Notes under the pieces: generated by a model
What the model was told of the DNA's origin: nothing
The model's input: the letters and a program-made list of their open reading frames with translations, nothing else
Databases searched by the model: none
Position numbers and translations under genes: made by a program
From: Streptomyces sp. NBC_01460
GTDB lineage: Bacteria; Actinomycetota; Actinomycetes; Streptomycetales; Streptomycetaceae
Length of the DNA stretch: 64,000 nt
NCBI RefSeq assembly: GCF_036227405.1
Contig: NZ_CP109473.1
Coordinates: 2,046,001 to 2,110,000 of the forward strand
Direction: 5' to 3'
Part shown: one piece after another, positions 1 to 8,797 of the stretch
Position numbering within the stretch: position 1 is the stretch's first letter
Layout of the letters: every line of letters starts with the position of its first letter

Positions 1-276
1 GTACGCGGCGGCCAGGCCGGCGATGCCTCCGCCCACGACGACGACCTTCGCCGCCGCCCTGCCCTTCAGAGAGAAGTCGCCGGGGCTCGGGGCCCGGAAG
101 GCGGGTTCGCGGGCCGCCGCCTGGGCGGTGGGGGCGAGGCCGAGTGCCCCCATGGTGGCGAACATGGCACCGGCGCCGCCGGAGACACCCACGTTGCGCA
201 GAAAGCTTCGGCGGCTGGCACCCGCCGCTACGGGAGAGACCTGTGAGACGCGTGAGGTGTTCGACATGTGTGTCAT
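1..276 (-). CDS. TAT-exported FAD-dependent oxidoreductase (amine oxidase-like), N-terminal part
   Basis: Only the first 92 codons lie in the window; the gene runs off the left edge. The protein starts MTHMSNTSRVSQ and carries a twin-arginine signal (SRRSFLRN) followed by an Ala/Gly-rich hydrophobic stretch, so it should be exported folded. Just before the edge it reads KVVVVGGGIAGLAAAY, a Rossmann GxGxxG dinucleotide-binding motif typical of flavin monoamine oxidases and related FAD enzymes. The ATG at 276 is chosen because an AGGGGAG ribosome site lies 7 bases upstream; an in-frame ATG at 267 is the alternative. The substrate cannot be inferred from this fragment. Confidence 0.8.
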   Translation of the reverse strand, partial: MTHMSNTSRVSQVSPVAAGASRRSFLRNVGVSGGAGAMFATMGALGLAPTAQAAAREPAFRAPSPGDFSLKGRAAAKVVVVGGGIAGLAAAY

Positions 277-518
277 TGCCTGGCTCCCCTGGTGATCCTG
301 GTGGTGCGGCGGATCCTGGCAAGCGCTTGTTACGGGCCGTCAGCGACTCGTGTATCCCACACGTTTCCTCTTTCCGTCTAGGTCCGACGGCGGCCAGGAC
401 TTATTGGTCCAGACCTTGACATGCCCACGCAGTCCACTTAGCGTCGCGGGCAGTTTCAGAGCCTCGCCCCACATTCACGTACGAGAACCTTTGGCATCTT
501 CGACGGGAAGGCACCCCC

Positions 519-1481
519 ATGCGCGCCCGCACACTGATCCCCGCCCTGCTGACCGCCGCGCTCGTTTCGGGCGCCCCCTCCCTCGCCGCGGCCGACGGGG
601 CGCGGGCGGCGGCGGTCGTCGACGTGAGCACCGCGGCCCAGCTCAAGGCGGCGCTGGCCGCCGCGGCCCCCGGTGACACGATCCGGCTCGCCGACGGCAC
701 GTACACCGGCAACTTCAAGGCGACCGTCCCGGCCACCTCCGCCGCGCGGATCACCCTCACCGGATCCCCGGCGGCCGTCCTCACCGCGGGCGGTGGATAC
801 GGGCTGCACCTGAACGGGGCCTCGTACTGGACGGTGTACGGCCTCACGGTGACCGGCGGCCAGAAGGGCATCGTGACGGACGCGGCGAACGGTGTCGTCA
901 TCGACTCGGTGACCGTGCACGACCTCGACATGGAGGGCGTCCACTTCCGCACGTCCAGCCGGGACGGCGTCCTGAGGAACTCCCGGATCCACGACACCGG
1001 TCACAACGGCCGGGGCATGGGCGAGGGCGTGTACGTGGGCTCGGCGGGTGACCTCACCGACCGGAGCGACGGAGTCCTGATCCAGGGCAACACCATCGGC
1101 CCGGGGGTCGGCGGCGAGAACGTCGACATCAAGGAGGGCACCACGGGCGCGAGGATCATCGGGAACACCTTCGACGGCAGCGGACTGACCGGCGCCAACT
1201 ACGACGACTCCTGGGTCGACGTGAAGGGCAACGACGTGCTGGTGGAGAACAACAAGGGCGTCCGCACCACGAACAACGGATACGAGACCCACACCCAGCA
1301 GAGCGGCTGGGGCTGCGGCACGGTCTTCCGCGGCAACACCTCGGACCTGACCGGCGCCACCGGCGGCAGACAGCTCGCCGTGAACGTCACCAACCAGAGC
1401 GCCGCCTGCCGCACCACCGTGTACGGCAGCAACACGGTGACCGGCGGCAAGGGGCTGACGAACATCACCGTGACGCCCTGA
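519..1481 (+). CDS. Secreted right-handed parallel beta-helix protein (pectate lyase-like fold)
   Basis: 320 residues. An N-terminal Sec signal peptide (about residues 1-31, Ala-rich, ending near ADGARAAA) is followed by a polysaccharide-lyase-like beta-helix built from recurring short strands with Asn/Gly turns (GVVIDSVTVHDLDMEGV, GVLIQGNTIGPG, ARIIGNTFDGSG). Proteins of this fold are often secreted pectate, chondroitin or alginate lyases, but I see no diagnostic catalytic signature, so the substrate is unknown. GGGAAGG lies 8 bases before the ATG. The gene is divergent from the flavoprotein and is followed by a hairpin terminator. Confidence 0.82.
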   Translation: MRARTLIPALLTAALVSGAPSLAAADGARAAAVVDVSTAAQLKAALAAAAPGDTIRLADGTYTGNFKATVPATSAARITLTGSPAAVLTAGGGYGLHLNGASYWTVYGLTVTGGQKGIVTDAANGVVIDSVTVHDLDMEGVHFRTSSRDGVLRNSRIHDTGHNGRGMGEGVYVGSAGDLTDRSDGVLIQGNTIGPGVGGENVDIKEGTTGARIIGNTFDGSGLTGANYDDSWVDVKGNDVLVENNKGVRTTNNGYETHTQQSGWGCGTVFRGNTSDLTGATGGRQLAVNVTNQSAACRTTVYGSNTVTGGKGLTNITVTP

Positions 1482-1533
1482 GGCCATGAGGCGCTGAGGC
1501 CGTGAGGCCGGCCCGCGCCCGCCCCGGACATGA

Positions 1534-1567
1534 GTGAGGCCCGCCCCCCGGAGGGGACGGGCCTCAC
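1534..1567. terminator. Hairpin terminator between convergent genes
   Basis: GTGAGGCCCG and CGGGCCTCAC form a 10-bp stem extended by CCCC/GGGG. It lies between the beta-helix gene and the convergent rpsA gene, so it can serve both. No U tract, as is usual in Streptomyces. Confidence 0.75.
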
Positions 1568-1606
1568 CTACAGCTCTACAGCCGATGAGCGGCTGGGGTC
1601 AGAGCG

Positions 1607-3121
1607 TCAGCTCTGGCCGCCGGCCAGCTTCTCGCGCAGGGCGGCCAGGGCCTCGTCCGACGCCAGGGCGCCGGAGTTGTCCGCGGACTCCGAGGAGTAC
1701 GAGCCGCCGCCACCGCTGCCGCCGGAGGCAGCCGGGGCAGCGCCGGCCGGGGCGGCAGCGCCCTCGGCAGCGGCAGCCTCGTCGGCCTCGCGGGACTTGA
1801 TGACCTGGGCCTGGTGCTGCTCGAAGCGCTGCTGCGCCTCGGCGTACTGCGTCTCCCAGACCTCACGCTGCGACTCGAAGCCCTCGAGCCAGTCGTTGGT
1901 CTCGGGGTCGAAGCCCTCGGGGTAGATGTAGTTGCCCTGGTCGTCGTAGGACGCGGCCATGCCGTACAGGGTCGGGTCGAACTCGACCGAGGCCGGGTCG
2001 CCGCCGAAGGCCTCGTTGGCCTGCTTCAGCGAGAGGCTGATGCGACGGCGCTCGAGGTCGATGTCGATGACCTTGACGAAGATCTCGTCGTTGACCTGGA
2101 CGACCTGCTCCGGGATCTCCACGTGGCGCTCGGCCAGCTCGGAGATGTGGACCAGACCCTCGATGCCCTCGTCGACGCGCACGAACGCACCGAACGGAAC
2201 GAGCTTGGTGACCTTACCGGGAACGACCTGCCCGATCTGGTGCGTACGGGCGAACTGCTGCCACGGGTCTTCCTGCGTCGCCTTGAGCGACAGCGAGACG
2301 CGCTCGCGGTCCATGTCGACGTCGAGGACCTCGACGGTGACTTCCTGGCCGACCTCGACAACCTCGGAGGGGTGGTCGATGTGCTTCCAGGACAGCTCGG
2401 AGACGTGCACGAGACCGTCGACGCCACCCAGGTCCACGAAGGCACCGAAGTTGACGATGGAGGACACGACGCCGGAGCGGACCTGACCCTTCTGCAGGGT
2501 CGTGAGGAACGTCTGGCGGACCTCGGACTGGGTCTGCTCGAGCCAGGCACGGCGGGACAGGACCACGTTGTTGCGGTTCTTGTCCAGCTCGATGATCTTG
2601 GCCTCGAGCTCCTTGCCCACGTAGGGCTGGAGGTCGCGGACGCGACGCATCTCGACGAGCGACGCCGGGAGGAAGCCACGGAGGCCGATGTCGAGGATGA
2701 GACCACCCTTGACGACCTCGATGACGGTACCGGTGACGATGCCGTCTTCTTCCTTGATCTTCTCGATGGTGCCCCAGGCACGCTCGTACTGAGCGCGCTT
2801 CTTCGAGAGGATCAGGCGGCCTTCCTTGTCCTCCTTCTGGAGAACCAGGGCCTCGATCTCGTCGCCGACCTTGACGACCTCGTTCGGGTCGACGTCGTGC
2901 TTGATCGAGAGCTCGCGGCTCGGGATGACACCTTCGGTCTTGTAACCGATGTCGAGGAGGACCTCGTCGCGGTCAACCTTGACGATGACTCCGTCAACGA
3001 TGTCGCCGTCGTTGAAGTACTTGATCGTCTCGTCGATCGCCGCGAGGAACGCGTCCGCGTCGCCGATGTCGTTGACCGCAACCTGCGGAGTGGTGGCGGT
3101 GGTCTCGGTGCTGCTCGTCAT
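1607..3121 (-). CDS. rpsA: 30S ribosomal protein S1
   Basis: 504 residues, the usual actinobacterial length. Four S1 OB-fold RNA-binding domains are visible at roughly residues 40-105, 123-188, 210-280 and 297-366, each with the VxxFGAFV/VSLSLK-type signature (NFGAFVDLGGVDGLVH, PFGAFVRVDEGIEGLVH). After the fourth domain comes a charged segment and a low-complexity Ala/Gly/Ser tail (about residues 445-490). S1 binds mRNA and helps initiation on the 30S subunit. The ATG at 3121 is preceded by a leader of about 190 bases from a sigma-70-type promoter. It stands alone as a monocistronic unit. Confidence 0.98.
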   Translation of the reverse strand: MTSSTETTATTPQVAVNDIGDADAFLAAIDETIKYFNDGDIVDGVIVKVDRDEVLLDIGYKTEGVIPSRELSIKHDVDPNEVVKVGDEIEALVLQKEDKEGRLILSKKRAQYERAWGTIEKIKEEDGIVTGTVIEVVKGGLILDIGLRGFLPASLVEMRRVRDLQPYVGKELEAKIIELDKNRNNVVLSRRAWLEQTQSEVRQTFLTTLQKGQVRSGVVSSIVNFGAFVDLGGVDGLVHVSELSWKHIDHPSEVVEVGQEVTVEVLDVDMDRERVSLSLKATQEDPWQQFARTHQIGQVVPGKVTKLVPFGAFVRVDEGIEGLVHISELAERHVEIPEQVVQVNDEIFVKVIDIDLERRRISLSLKQANEAFGGDPASVEFDPTLYGMAASYDDQGNYIYPEGFDPETNDWLEGFESQREVWETQYAEAQQRFEQHQAQVIKSREADEAAAAEGAAAPAGAAPAASGGSGGGGSYSSESADNSGALASDEALAALREKLAGGQS

Positions 3122-3518
3122 GTGGGAAAGGGCTCCGGTACGGACAGTGAGTCGTAGGTACTGCTACGCCGAAAGCCCGTATCGCCTCTGCAGAAGCCGG
3201 ACAGCCTGGAGGGCACCCAACCTGTACCGGATAGGCACCTCGACAACCGAGGGGACATGCAACAGACGCGAGCGCGGCCTGCTAGGTCTGAGGCGCGCAG
3301 GCTCGCAGCGCAACTTGTAGCATACGGGGGCAGCCGGACAGGGTCAATGCGCGAAGGCGCACACCCGGGGCACACCACCCCAATCCCGGCACAACTCACG
3401 TTCGCCGAGGCCACATCGGTCCCAGCGGTGTGTCGCGCGCACACGGGCGTACCGACCCGTACGGCCCGGGGAGGCACCCGCGCGGAGCGGGTGAAGGCAA
3501 ACTACAACGACGGGCACG
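3122..3518. other. Divergent intergenic region with rpsA leader
   Basis: This 397-base gap holds the rpsA promoter, its long leader and, presumably, the promoter of the methyltransferase gene, which I cannot place. A small hairpin (CCTCG/CGAGG, 3238-3252) sits in the leader. No coding signal seen. Confidence 0.7.
3319..3347 (-). promoter_or_regulatory. Vegetative-type promoter of rpsA
   Basis: On the minus strand TTGACC (3347-3342) is separated by exactly 17 bases from TATGCT (3324-3319), a close match to the HrdB/sigma-70 consensus. Transcription would start near 3312 and give a leader of about 190 bases before the rpsA ATG. Confidence 0.8.
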
Positions 3519-4343
3519 ATGAGCCAAGAGATCTACGAGTCCGAACCCGAGGCGACCCGGCGCGAAGCCGGTGACCCGGAGAGCAGCCGGGCGAGCCGCG
3601 GCTGGTGGGACCGGAACGCCGACGAGTACCAGAGCGACCACGGGGCCTTCCTCGGGGACGACCGCTTCGTCTGGGGCCCGGAGGGCCTCGACGAGGCCGA
3701 GGCCGCCCTGCTGGGCCCGGCCGGGGAGCTGAAGGGCCTCGACGTCCTGGAGATCGGCGCGGGCGCCGCCCAGTGCTCGCGCTGGCTCGCCGCCCGGGGC
3801 GCCCGCCCGGTGGCCCTGGACCTCTCCCACCGCCAGCTCCAGCACGCCCTGCGCATCGGCGGGGGCGTGCCCCTCGTGCAGGCGGACGCGGGGCGGCTCC
3901 CCTTCCGGGACGGCTCCTTCGACCTGGCCTGCTCCGCCTACGGCGCGGTGCCCTTCGTCGCCGACCCCGTCCAGGTCTTCCGCGAGGTGCACCGGGTGCT
4001 GCGGCCCGGGGGCCGCTGGGTCTTCTCGGTGACCCACCCGATCCGCTGGGCGTTCCCCGACGAGCCGGGGCCGGAGGGGCTCTCCGTCTCCGCCTCCTAC
4101 TTCGACCGCGTGCCGTACGTGGAACAGGACGAGAACGGCGACGCGGTGTACGTGGAGCACCACAGGACGCTGGGCGACCGGGTGCGGGACGTCGTGGCGG
4201 GCGGCTTCCGGCTGACGGACCTCGTGGAGCCCGAGTGGCCGGCCTGGAACGACCAGGAGTGGGGCGGCTGGTCCCCGCTGCGCGGCAACCTGATCCCCGG
4301 CACCGCGATCTTCGTGTGTGAGCGGGACCCCCGCTCGTCGTGA
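3519..4343 (+). CDS. Class I SAM-dependent methyltransferase
   Basis: 274 residues. The Rossmann methyltransferase core is clear: motif I LDVLEIGAGAAQCSRWLA (about residues 75-92), the acidic residue after strand 2 (VALDLS), motif II DLACSAYGAVPFV and motif III RVLRPGGRWVFSV, as in UbiE/COQ5-type enzymes. The C-terminal part (SASYFDRVPYVEQDENGD) is of the kind that encloses a small-molecule substrate, but the substrate is not predictable. The ribosome site is weak. It is followed after 25 bases by hrpB in the same direction. Confidence 0.88.
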   Translation: MSQEIYESEPEATRREAGDPESSRASRGWWDRNADEYQSDHGAFLGDDRFVWGPEGLDEAEAALLGPAGELKGLDVLEIGAGAAQCSRWLAARGARPVALDLSHRQLQHALRIGGGVPLVQADAGRLPFRDGSFDLACSAYGAVPFVADPVQVFREVHRVLRPGGRWVFSVTHPIRWAFPDEPGPEGLSVSASYFDRVPYVEQDENGDAVYVEHHRTLGDRVRDVVAGGFRLTDLVEPEWPAWNDQEWGGWSPLRGNLIPGTAIFVCERDPRSS

Positions 4344-4368
4344 GGGGGCGGCGTACGAGACTGGGGGC

Positions 4369-6873
4369 GTGATCCGTACCGACGCCCTGGCCCAGCTGCC
4401 CGTCCGCACCGCCGTGCCCGCCCTGGAGCGGGCGCTCGACGAGCGGGGGGCGGCCGTGCTCTGCGCACCGCCCGGGACCGGCAAGACGACCCTCGTGCCC
4501 CTGGTGCTCGCCGGGCTGACCGGCGGCGGGCCGGTGCGCCGGGTGCTCGTCGCCGAGCCCCGCAGGATCGCCGCGCGGGCGGCGGCACGGCGCATGGCGT
4601 GGCTCCTCGGCGAGCGGACGGGTGACCGGGTCGGCTTCACGGTGCGCGGTGAGCGGGCGGTGGGGCCGGACACGGTGGTGGAGGTCGTGACCACCGGGGT
4701 GCTCCTCCAGCGGCTGCAGCGTGACCAGGAGCTGGCCGGGGTCGACGTGGTGATCATCGACGAGTGCCACGAACGCCATCTGGACGCGGACACGGCCGCG
4801 GCGTTCCTCCTCGACGTCCGCGGGACGATCAGGCCCGAGCTGCGTCTGGTGGCGGCGTCGGCGACGACGGACGCCGAGGGCTGGGCGCGGCTGCTCGGTG
4901 ACGCGCCCGTGGTCGAGGCGCACGGCGTGTCCCATCCGGTCGAGACGGTGTGGGCGCCGCCGGCCGGGACCGTGCGTCCGCCGCACGGGATGCGGGTGGA
5001 CCCGGCCCTGCTGACCCATGTGGCGGCCGTGGTGCGCCGGGCTCTCGCCGAGCGGGACGGCGACGTGCTGTGCTTCCTGCCCGGCGTCGGCGAGATCGGC
5101 CGCGTGGCCGGACGGCTCGCGGGTGTGGACGCCGAGGTGCTCCAGGTCCACGGGCGTGCCCCGGCTGCCGTGCAGGACGCGGTGCTGGCCGGGTCCTCGG
5201 AGAGGCGCCGGGTCGTGCTGGCGACGTCCGTGGCCGAGTCGTCCCTGACGGTGCCCGGGGTGCGGGTCGTCGTGGACTCGGGCCTCGCCAGGGAGCCGCG
5301 TACGGACCACGCCCGGGGCCTGAGCGCCCTGACGACGGTACGGGCGTCCCGGGCGGCGGGCCGCCAGCGGGCGGGCCGCGCCGGCCGTGAGGCTCCGGGC
5401 GCGGTGTACCGCTGCTGGGAGGAGGCCGAGGACGGGCGGCTGGCCGCGTTCCCCTCCCCCGAGATCAAGGTGGCCGACCTCGCGGCGTTCGCCCTCCAGG
5501 CGGCGTGCTGGGGCGATCCGGACGCGTCCGGGCTCGCCCTCCTGGACCCTCCGCCGGCCGGCGCCATGGGCGCGGCACGGGAGGTCCTGGGCGCGGTCGG
5601 CGCGGTCGACGGCGCGGGGCGCGCGACGGCCCGGGGTGTGCGGATGTCCCGGCTCGGTCTGCATCCCCGGCTGGCCCGTGCCCTCCTGGACGGCGCGGAC
5701 GAGGTCGGCGGACGCCGCGCGGCGGAGGTCGTGGCACTGCTGAGCGAGGAGCCGCCGCGCGAGTACGGCGACGACCTGGCGCACGCGCTGCGCACGGCCC
5801 GGCGCGGCGGCGACGGTTACGCGGCGCGCTGGCGGCAGGAGGTGCGGCGGCTCTCGCAGTCCCTCGGATCGCCGAAGAAGGACACGGCCGCAGGTCCGGA
5901 CGACGCGGCCGCGGGGCTGGTGGCGGCCCTGGCGTTCCCCGAGCGGGTCGCACGGGCCAGGGGCGAGGGGACGTTCCTCATGGCGTCGGGGACAGGCGCG
6001 GAGCTCCGGGACGGCTCCCGGCTGCGCAGCGCGCCCTGGCTGGCGGTCGCGGTCGCGGACCGGCCCGCCCACGCGGCGTCCGCCCGGGTGCGGCTCGCGG
6101 CCGTCATCGACGAGGGCACGGCCCTGCTGGCCGCCGGGCACCTGCGGTTCTCCGGCGAGGAGGTCCGGTGGGCGGGCGGCGACGTGGTGGCGCGGTCCGT
6201 GGACCGTCTGGGCGCCGTCGAACTGTCGGTACGCGCGCTGCGCGGGCCCGCCCCCGGGCTGGTGCGCGGGGCGCTGCTGGAGGGGCTGCGCCGCGAGGGC
6301 CCGGGGCTGCTGCGGTGGACCAGGGACGGTGAGCAGCTGCGGCTGCGCCTCGCGTTCCTGCACCGGGTGCTGGGGGCGCCGTGGCCCGATGTGTCGGACG
6401 GCGCGCTGCTGGCCCGCGCCGACGAGTGGCTGGAGCCGGAGCTGTCACGGGCCGCCCGCCGCTCGGATCTGGCGCGGATCGACGCGGGCCAGGCGGTGCG
6501 GCGGCTGCTGCCGTGGGCGACGGGTGACGCCGGCCGCCTCGACGAGCTCGCCCCGGAGCGGATCCAGGTGCCGAGCGGCTCCCGGATCCGGGTGGAGTAC
6601 GGCGGTGAGCAGCCGGTGCTCGCGGTGAAGCTCCAGGAGCTCTTCGGGCTGCGCGAGACGCCCCGGGTGGCGGGGGTGCCGGTCCTGGTGCACCTGCTGT
6701 CCCCGGCCGGGCGCCCGGCGGCGGTGACCGCGGACCTGGCGTCGTTCTGGCGGGAGGGCTACAAGGGCGTGCGCGCCGAGCTGCGGGGCCGTTATCCGAA
6801 GCATCCGTGGCCCGAGGACCCGACGACGACGGAGGCCACCCGTTTCACGTCGGCGCGGCTGCGCCGGGACTGA
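4369..6873 (+). CDS. hrpB: ATP-dependent RNA helicase HrpB
   Basis: 834 residues from the GTG at 4369; an upstream GTG at 4318 would overlap the methyltransferase gene by 26 bases and add 17 residues, but family members usually begin near VIRTDALAQLPVR. Motifs of superfamily 2 DEAH helicases occur in order: Walker A PPGTGKTTLVPL, DECH box IIDECHERHLD, SAT motif, LATSVAESSLTVPG and the QRAGRAGR motif VI, followed by the HA2/ratchet region and the HrpB C-terminal domain. Length fits the family. The cellular role of HrpB in actinobacteria is poorly defined. Confidence 0.93.
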   Translation: MIRTDALAQLPVRTAVPALERALDERGAAVLCAPPGTGKTTLVPLVLAGLTGGGPVRRVLVAEPRRIAARAAARRMAWLLGERTGDRVGFTVRGERAVGPDTVVEVVTTGVLLQRLQRDQELAGVDVVIIDECHERHLDADTAAAFLLDVRGTIRPELRLVAASATTDAEGWARLLGDAPVVEAHGVSHPVETVWAPPAGTVRPPHGMRVDPALLTHVAAVVRRALAERDGDVLCFLPGVGEIGRVAGRLAGVDAEVLQVHGRAPAAVQDAVLAGSSERRRVVLATSVAESSLTVPGVRVVVDSGLAREPRTDHARGLSALTTVRASRAAGRQRAGRAGREAPGAVYRCWEEAEDGRLAAFPSPEIKVADLAAFALQAACWGDPDASGLALLDPPPAGAMGAAREVLGAVGAVDGAGRATARGVRMSRLGLHPRLARALLDGADEVGGRRAAEVVALLSEEPPREYGDDLAHALRTARRGGDGYAARWRQEVRRLSQSLGSPKKDTAAGPDDAAAGLVAALAFPERVARARGEGTFLMASGTGAELRDGSRLRSAPWLAVAVADRPAHAASARVRLAAVIDEGTALLAAGHLRFSGEEVRWAGGDVVARSVDRLGAVELSVRALRGPAPGLVRGALLEGLRREGPGLLRWTRDGEQLRLRLAFLHRVLGAPWPDVSDGALLARADEWLEPELSRAARRSDLARIDAGQAVRRLLPWATGDAGRLDELAPERIQVPSGSRIRVEYGGEQPVLAVKLQELFGLRETPRVAGVPVLVHLLSPAGRPAAVTADLASFWREGYKGVRAELRGRYPKHPWPEDPTTTEATRFTSARLRRD

Positions 6874-6888
6874 GGCCGGACAGGAGAC

Positions 6889-6931
6889 GCGGCGAGGGGG
6901 GTCCGGCGCGTGCCGGACACCCCCTCGCCGC
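6889..6931. terminator. Bidirectional hairpin terminator
   Basis: A nearly perfect stem of about 19 bp (GCGGCGAGGGGG/CCCCCTCGCCGC plus GTCCGGC/GCCGGAC) with a 4-base loop lies between the convergent hrpB and transglycosylase genes. Confidence 0.9.
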
Positions 6932-6943
6932 TGCTCCCGTGGC

Positions 6944-8611
6944 TCAGGCCGCGGGTGCCTCGACCTTCAGCTCGACGGTCAGCGTGGCGCCGCTCGCGGT
7001 GGTGAGCCGCAGCGTGTAGGTGCCCGCCGTCTCGTCGGCGTAGATCTTCGGGAGTTCGAGCAGCCCGTCGGCGCCGGTCGTCAGGTCCAGGGTGCGGACG
7101 GCCTTGCCGTCGGCGTCCTTGAAGTACGGACCCTTGTCGTTCTCGGCGGGCTTCTCCGCGTCGGTGATCATCGTGGCGGTGACGGCGGTGTCCGCCACCC
7201 CCGTGCCCTTGTACGCCGCCCTGACCGTGACCGGGTCGGCGAACTCTCCGCCGGGGGCGGCCGTCAGCACCTTGTCGTCGGTGCGGGCGAGGGTGTCCGC
7301 CACCCGTGCGGTGACGCTCGCCGTGTAGGTGAGGGTGCGCAGCTTGGCGGTGCCGGCCACGGCCGTCACCCTGAAGGAGCCCGTCTTCTCACCGGCGGTC
7401 AGGGCGGGGGCGACGGCGGTGCCGTCGGAGCCGGTGGTCACGGTCACGGTGCTCTTCCCGCCGGCGAAGCGGGTGTCCGTGTCGCCGGCGACGGCGAAGG
7501 TGACCGGGGCCTTGGCGAACGGGGTACCGGTCGTGCTCCTCGCACGGACCTTGACGCGCTCGGCGAACGCCTCGCCCGCCGTGGCGGTGAGGGTGCCGGT
7601 CCCGGCGTTCTCGAGACTGCCGAGCGTCGCGGGCGGCGTGGGCGGCTTCGTCGGAGGCGTGGTCGGAGGCTTCGGCGGCTTCGGGGTGGCAGGAGGCGTG
7701 GGGTCGGGGCTGTGGCCGGGCGGTGTCGGACCGGGGCTCGGCGTGCCGGTGCCGGGAGGGGTCGGCGTGGGCGACGGGGAGGACGTGCCGCCGCCCGTGC
7801 CCGCCGGGAGGACGCCCGTACCGTCCGGGACCTCGTGCGTGCCGCGCTTGTAGTAGTCGAACCAGGAGCGCACCGTGCGCAGGTACTCCGTGGAGTGGTT
7901 GTAGCTCAGCACCGCCCGGTCGAGGTCCGCGGCGAGCGACAGGTCACGGGTGCCGGCGCAGAGGTAGCGGCCGGCGGCCAGCGCCGCGTCGTAGATGTTG
8001 TTGGGGTCCTTGCGTCCGTCACCGTTGCCGTCCTGGCCCCAGGTGGCCCAGGTGGACGGGATGAACTGCATCGGGCCGACCGCGCGGTCATGGGTCGCGT
8101 CGCTGTCGTACGCCCCGCCGTCGGTGTCCTTGATCAGTGCGAAGCCCTGGCCGTTGAGAGCCGGGCCGAGGATCGGGGAGAGAGTGGTGCCGTCCGCGTC
8201 GACCTTGCCGCCGCGGGCCTGGCCCGACTCGACCTTGCCGATCGCGGCGAGGAGCTGCCACGGCAGACGGCATGCGGCGTCGGTGCCCGCGAGCTCCGTC
8301 TCGGCCTTCTTGTACGCGGCCAGGACGGACGCGGGTATGCCCGCTTCGGCGCTGCCGGTCACGGGCAGGTTCACCGAGGCGCCGGGCTTGCCGGGCGTGG
8401 TGAGCGGCGGAAGGTCCGTGTGGTAGGGCGAGTTGCCCGTGGCCGCACTGTCCTCGGACGGGGTCGCGCCGGCCGCCGTCCGGTCGTCGGCTCCGCCGTC
8501 GGTCTGCGGTGCGGCGGGAGCCTGCGATGCGGCGAGGGCCGCCACGGCGGCAGCCGCCACCGCTGTGGTGGTGGCTCCTCTGCGCAGCCTGCGGCCGAAT
8601 TGCGCTGCCAT
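6944..8611 (-). CDS. Secreted lytic transglycosylase with Ig-like C-terminal repeats
   Basis: 555 residues. A signal peptide (RRLRRGATTTAV then an Ala-rich core, cleavage near residue 33) is followed by a transglycosylase domain (about residues 90-255) with the catalytic-Glu context AAIGKVESG and the family motif AVGPMQFIPSTWATWGQDG. A Pro/Thr/Ser linker (about 265-330) leads to two Ig-like beta domains (about 335-555) of the kind found in cell-surface proteins. It should cleave peptidoglycan glycan strands outside the membrane. GGGAGGG precedes the ATG. It is monocistronic and divergent from the DUF4184 gene. Confidence 0.9.
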   Translation of the reverse strand: MAAQFGRRLRRGATTTAVAAAAVAALAASQAPAAPQTDGGADDRTAAGATPSEDSAATGNSPYHTDLPPLTTPGKPGASVNLPVTGSAEAGIPASVLAAYKKAETELAGTDAACRLPWQLLAAIGKVESGQARGGKVDADGTTLSPILGPALNGQGFALIKDTDGGAYDSDATHDRAVGPMQFIPSTWATWGQDGNGDGRKDPNNIYDAALAAGRYLCAGTRDLSLAADLDRAVLSYNHSTEYLRTVRSWFDYYKRGTHEVPDGTGVLPAGTGGGTSSPSPTPTPPGTGTPSPGPTPPGHSPDPTPPATPKPPKPPTTPPTKPPTPPATLGSLENAGTGTLTATAGEAFAERVKVRARSTTGTPFAKAPVTFAVAGDTDTRFAGGKSTVTVTTGSDGTAVAPALTAGEKTGSFRVTAVAGTAKLRTLTYTASVTARVADTLARTDDKVLTAAPGGEFADPVTVRAAYKGTGVADTAVTATMITDAEKPAENDKGPYFKDADGKAVRTLDLTTGADGLLELPKIYADETAGTYTLRLTTASGATLTVELKVEAPAA

Positions 8612-8797
8612 ACGTGTCGGTCCCTCCCCGTCGACGGCGCTCGCGCTCCCCAGCGCGAGGACTCAGGCGACCCTACGGCAACTCCTCGCGCCCGAACACC
8701 GGCCCCTGACCGGTTCTTACGGATTTCTCAGCTTCACCGCCGCCAAGTCACCAAGGTCCCCGGGAGGGGTGACACGGGCTCACGCATACTTGCCGCC

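Noticed and set aside
3396..6363. Two long minus-strand frames opposite the methyltransferase and hrpB genes
   Set aside because: Arg/Pro/Ala-rich composition, no domain, and both overlap well-supported plus-strand genes completely.
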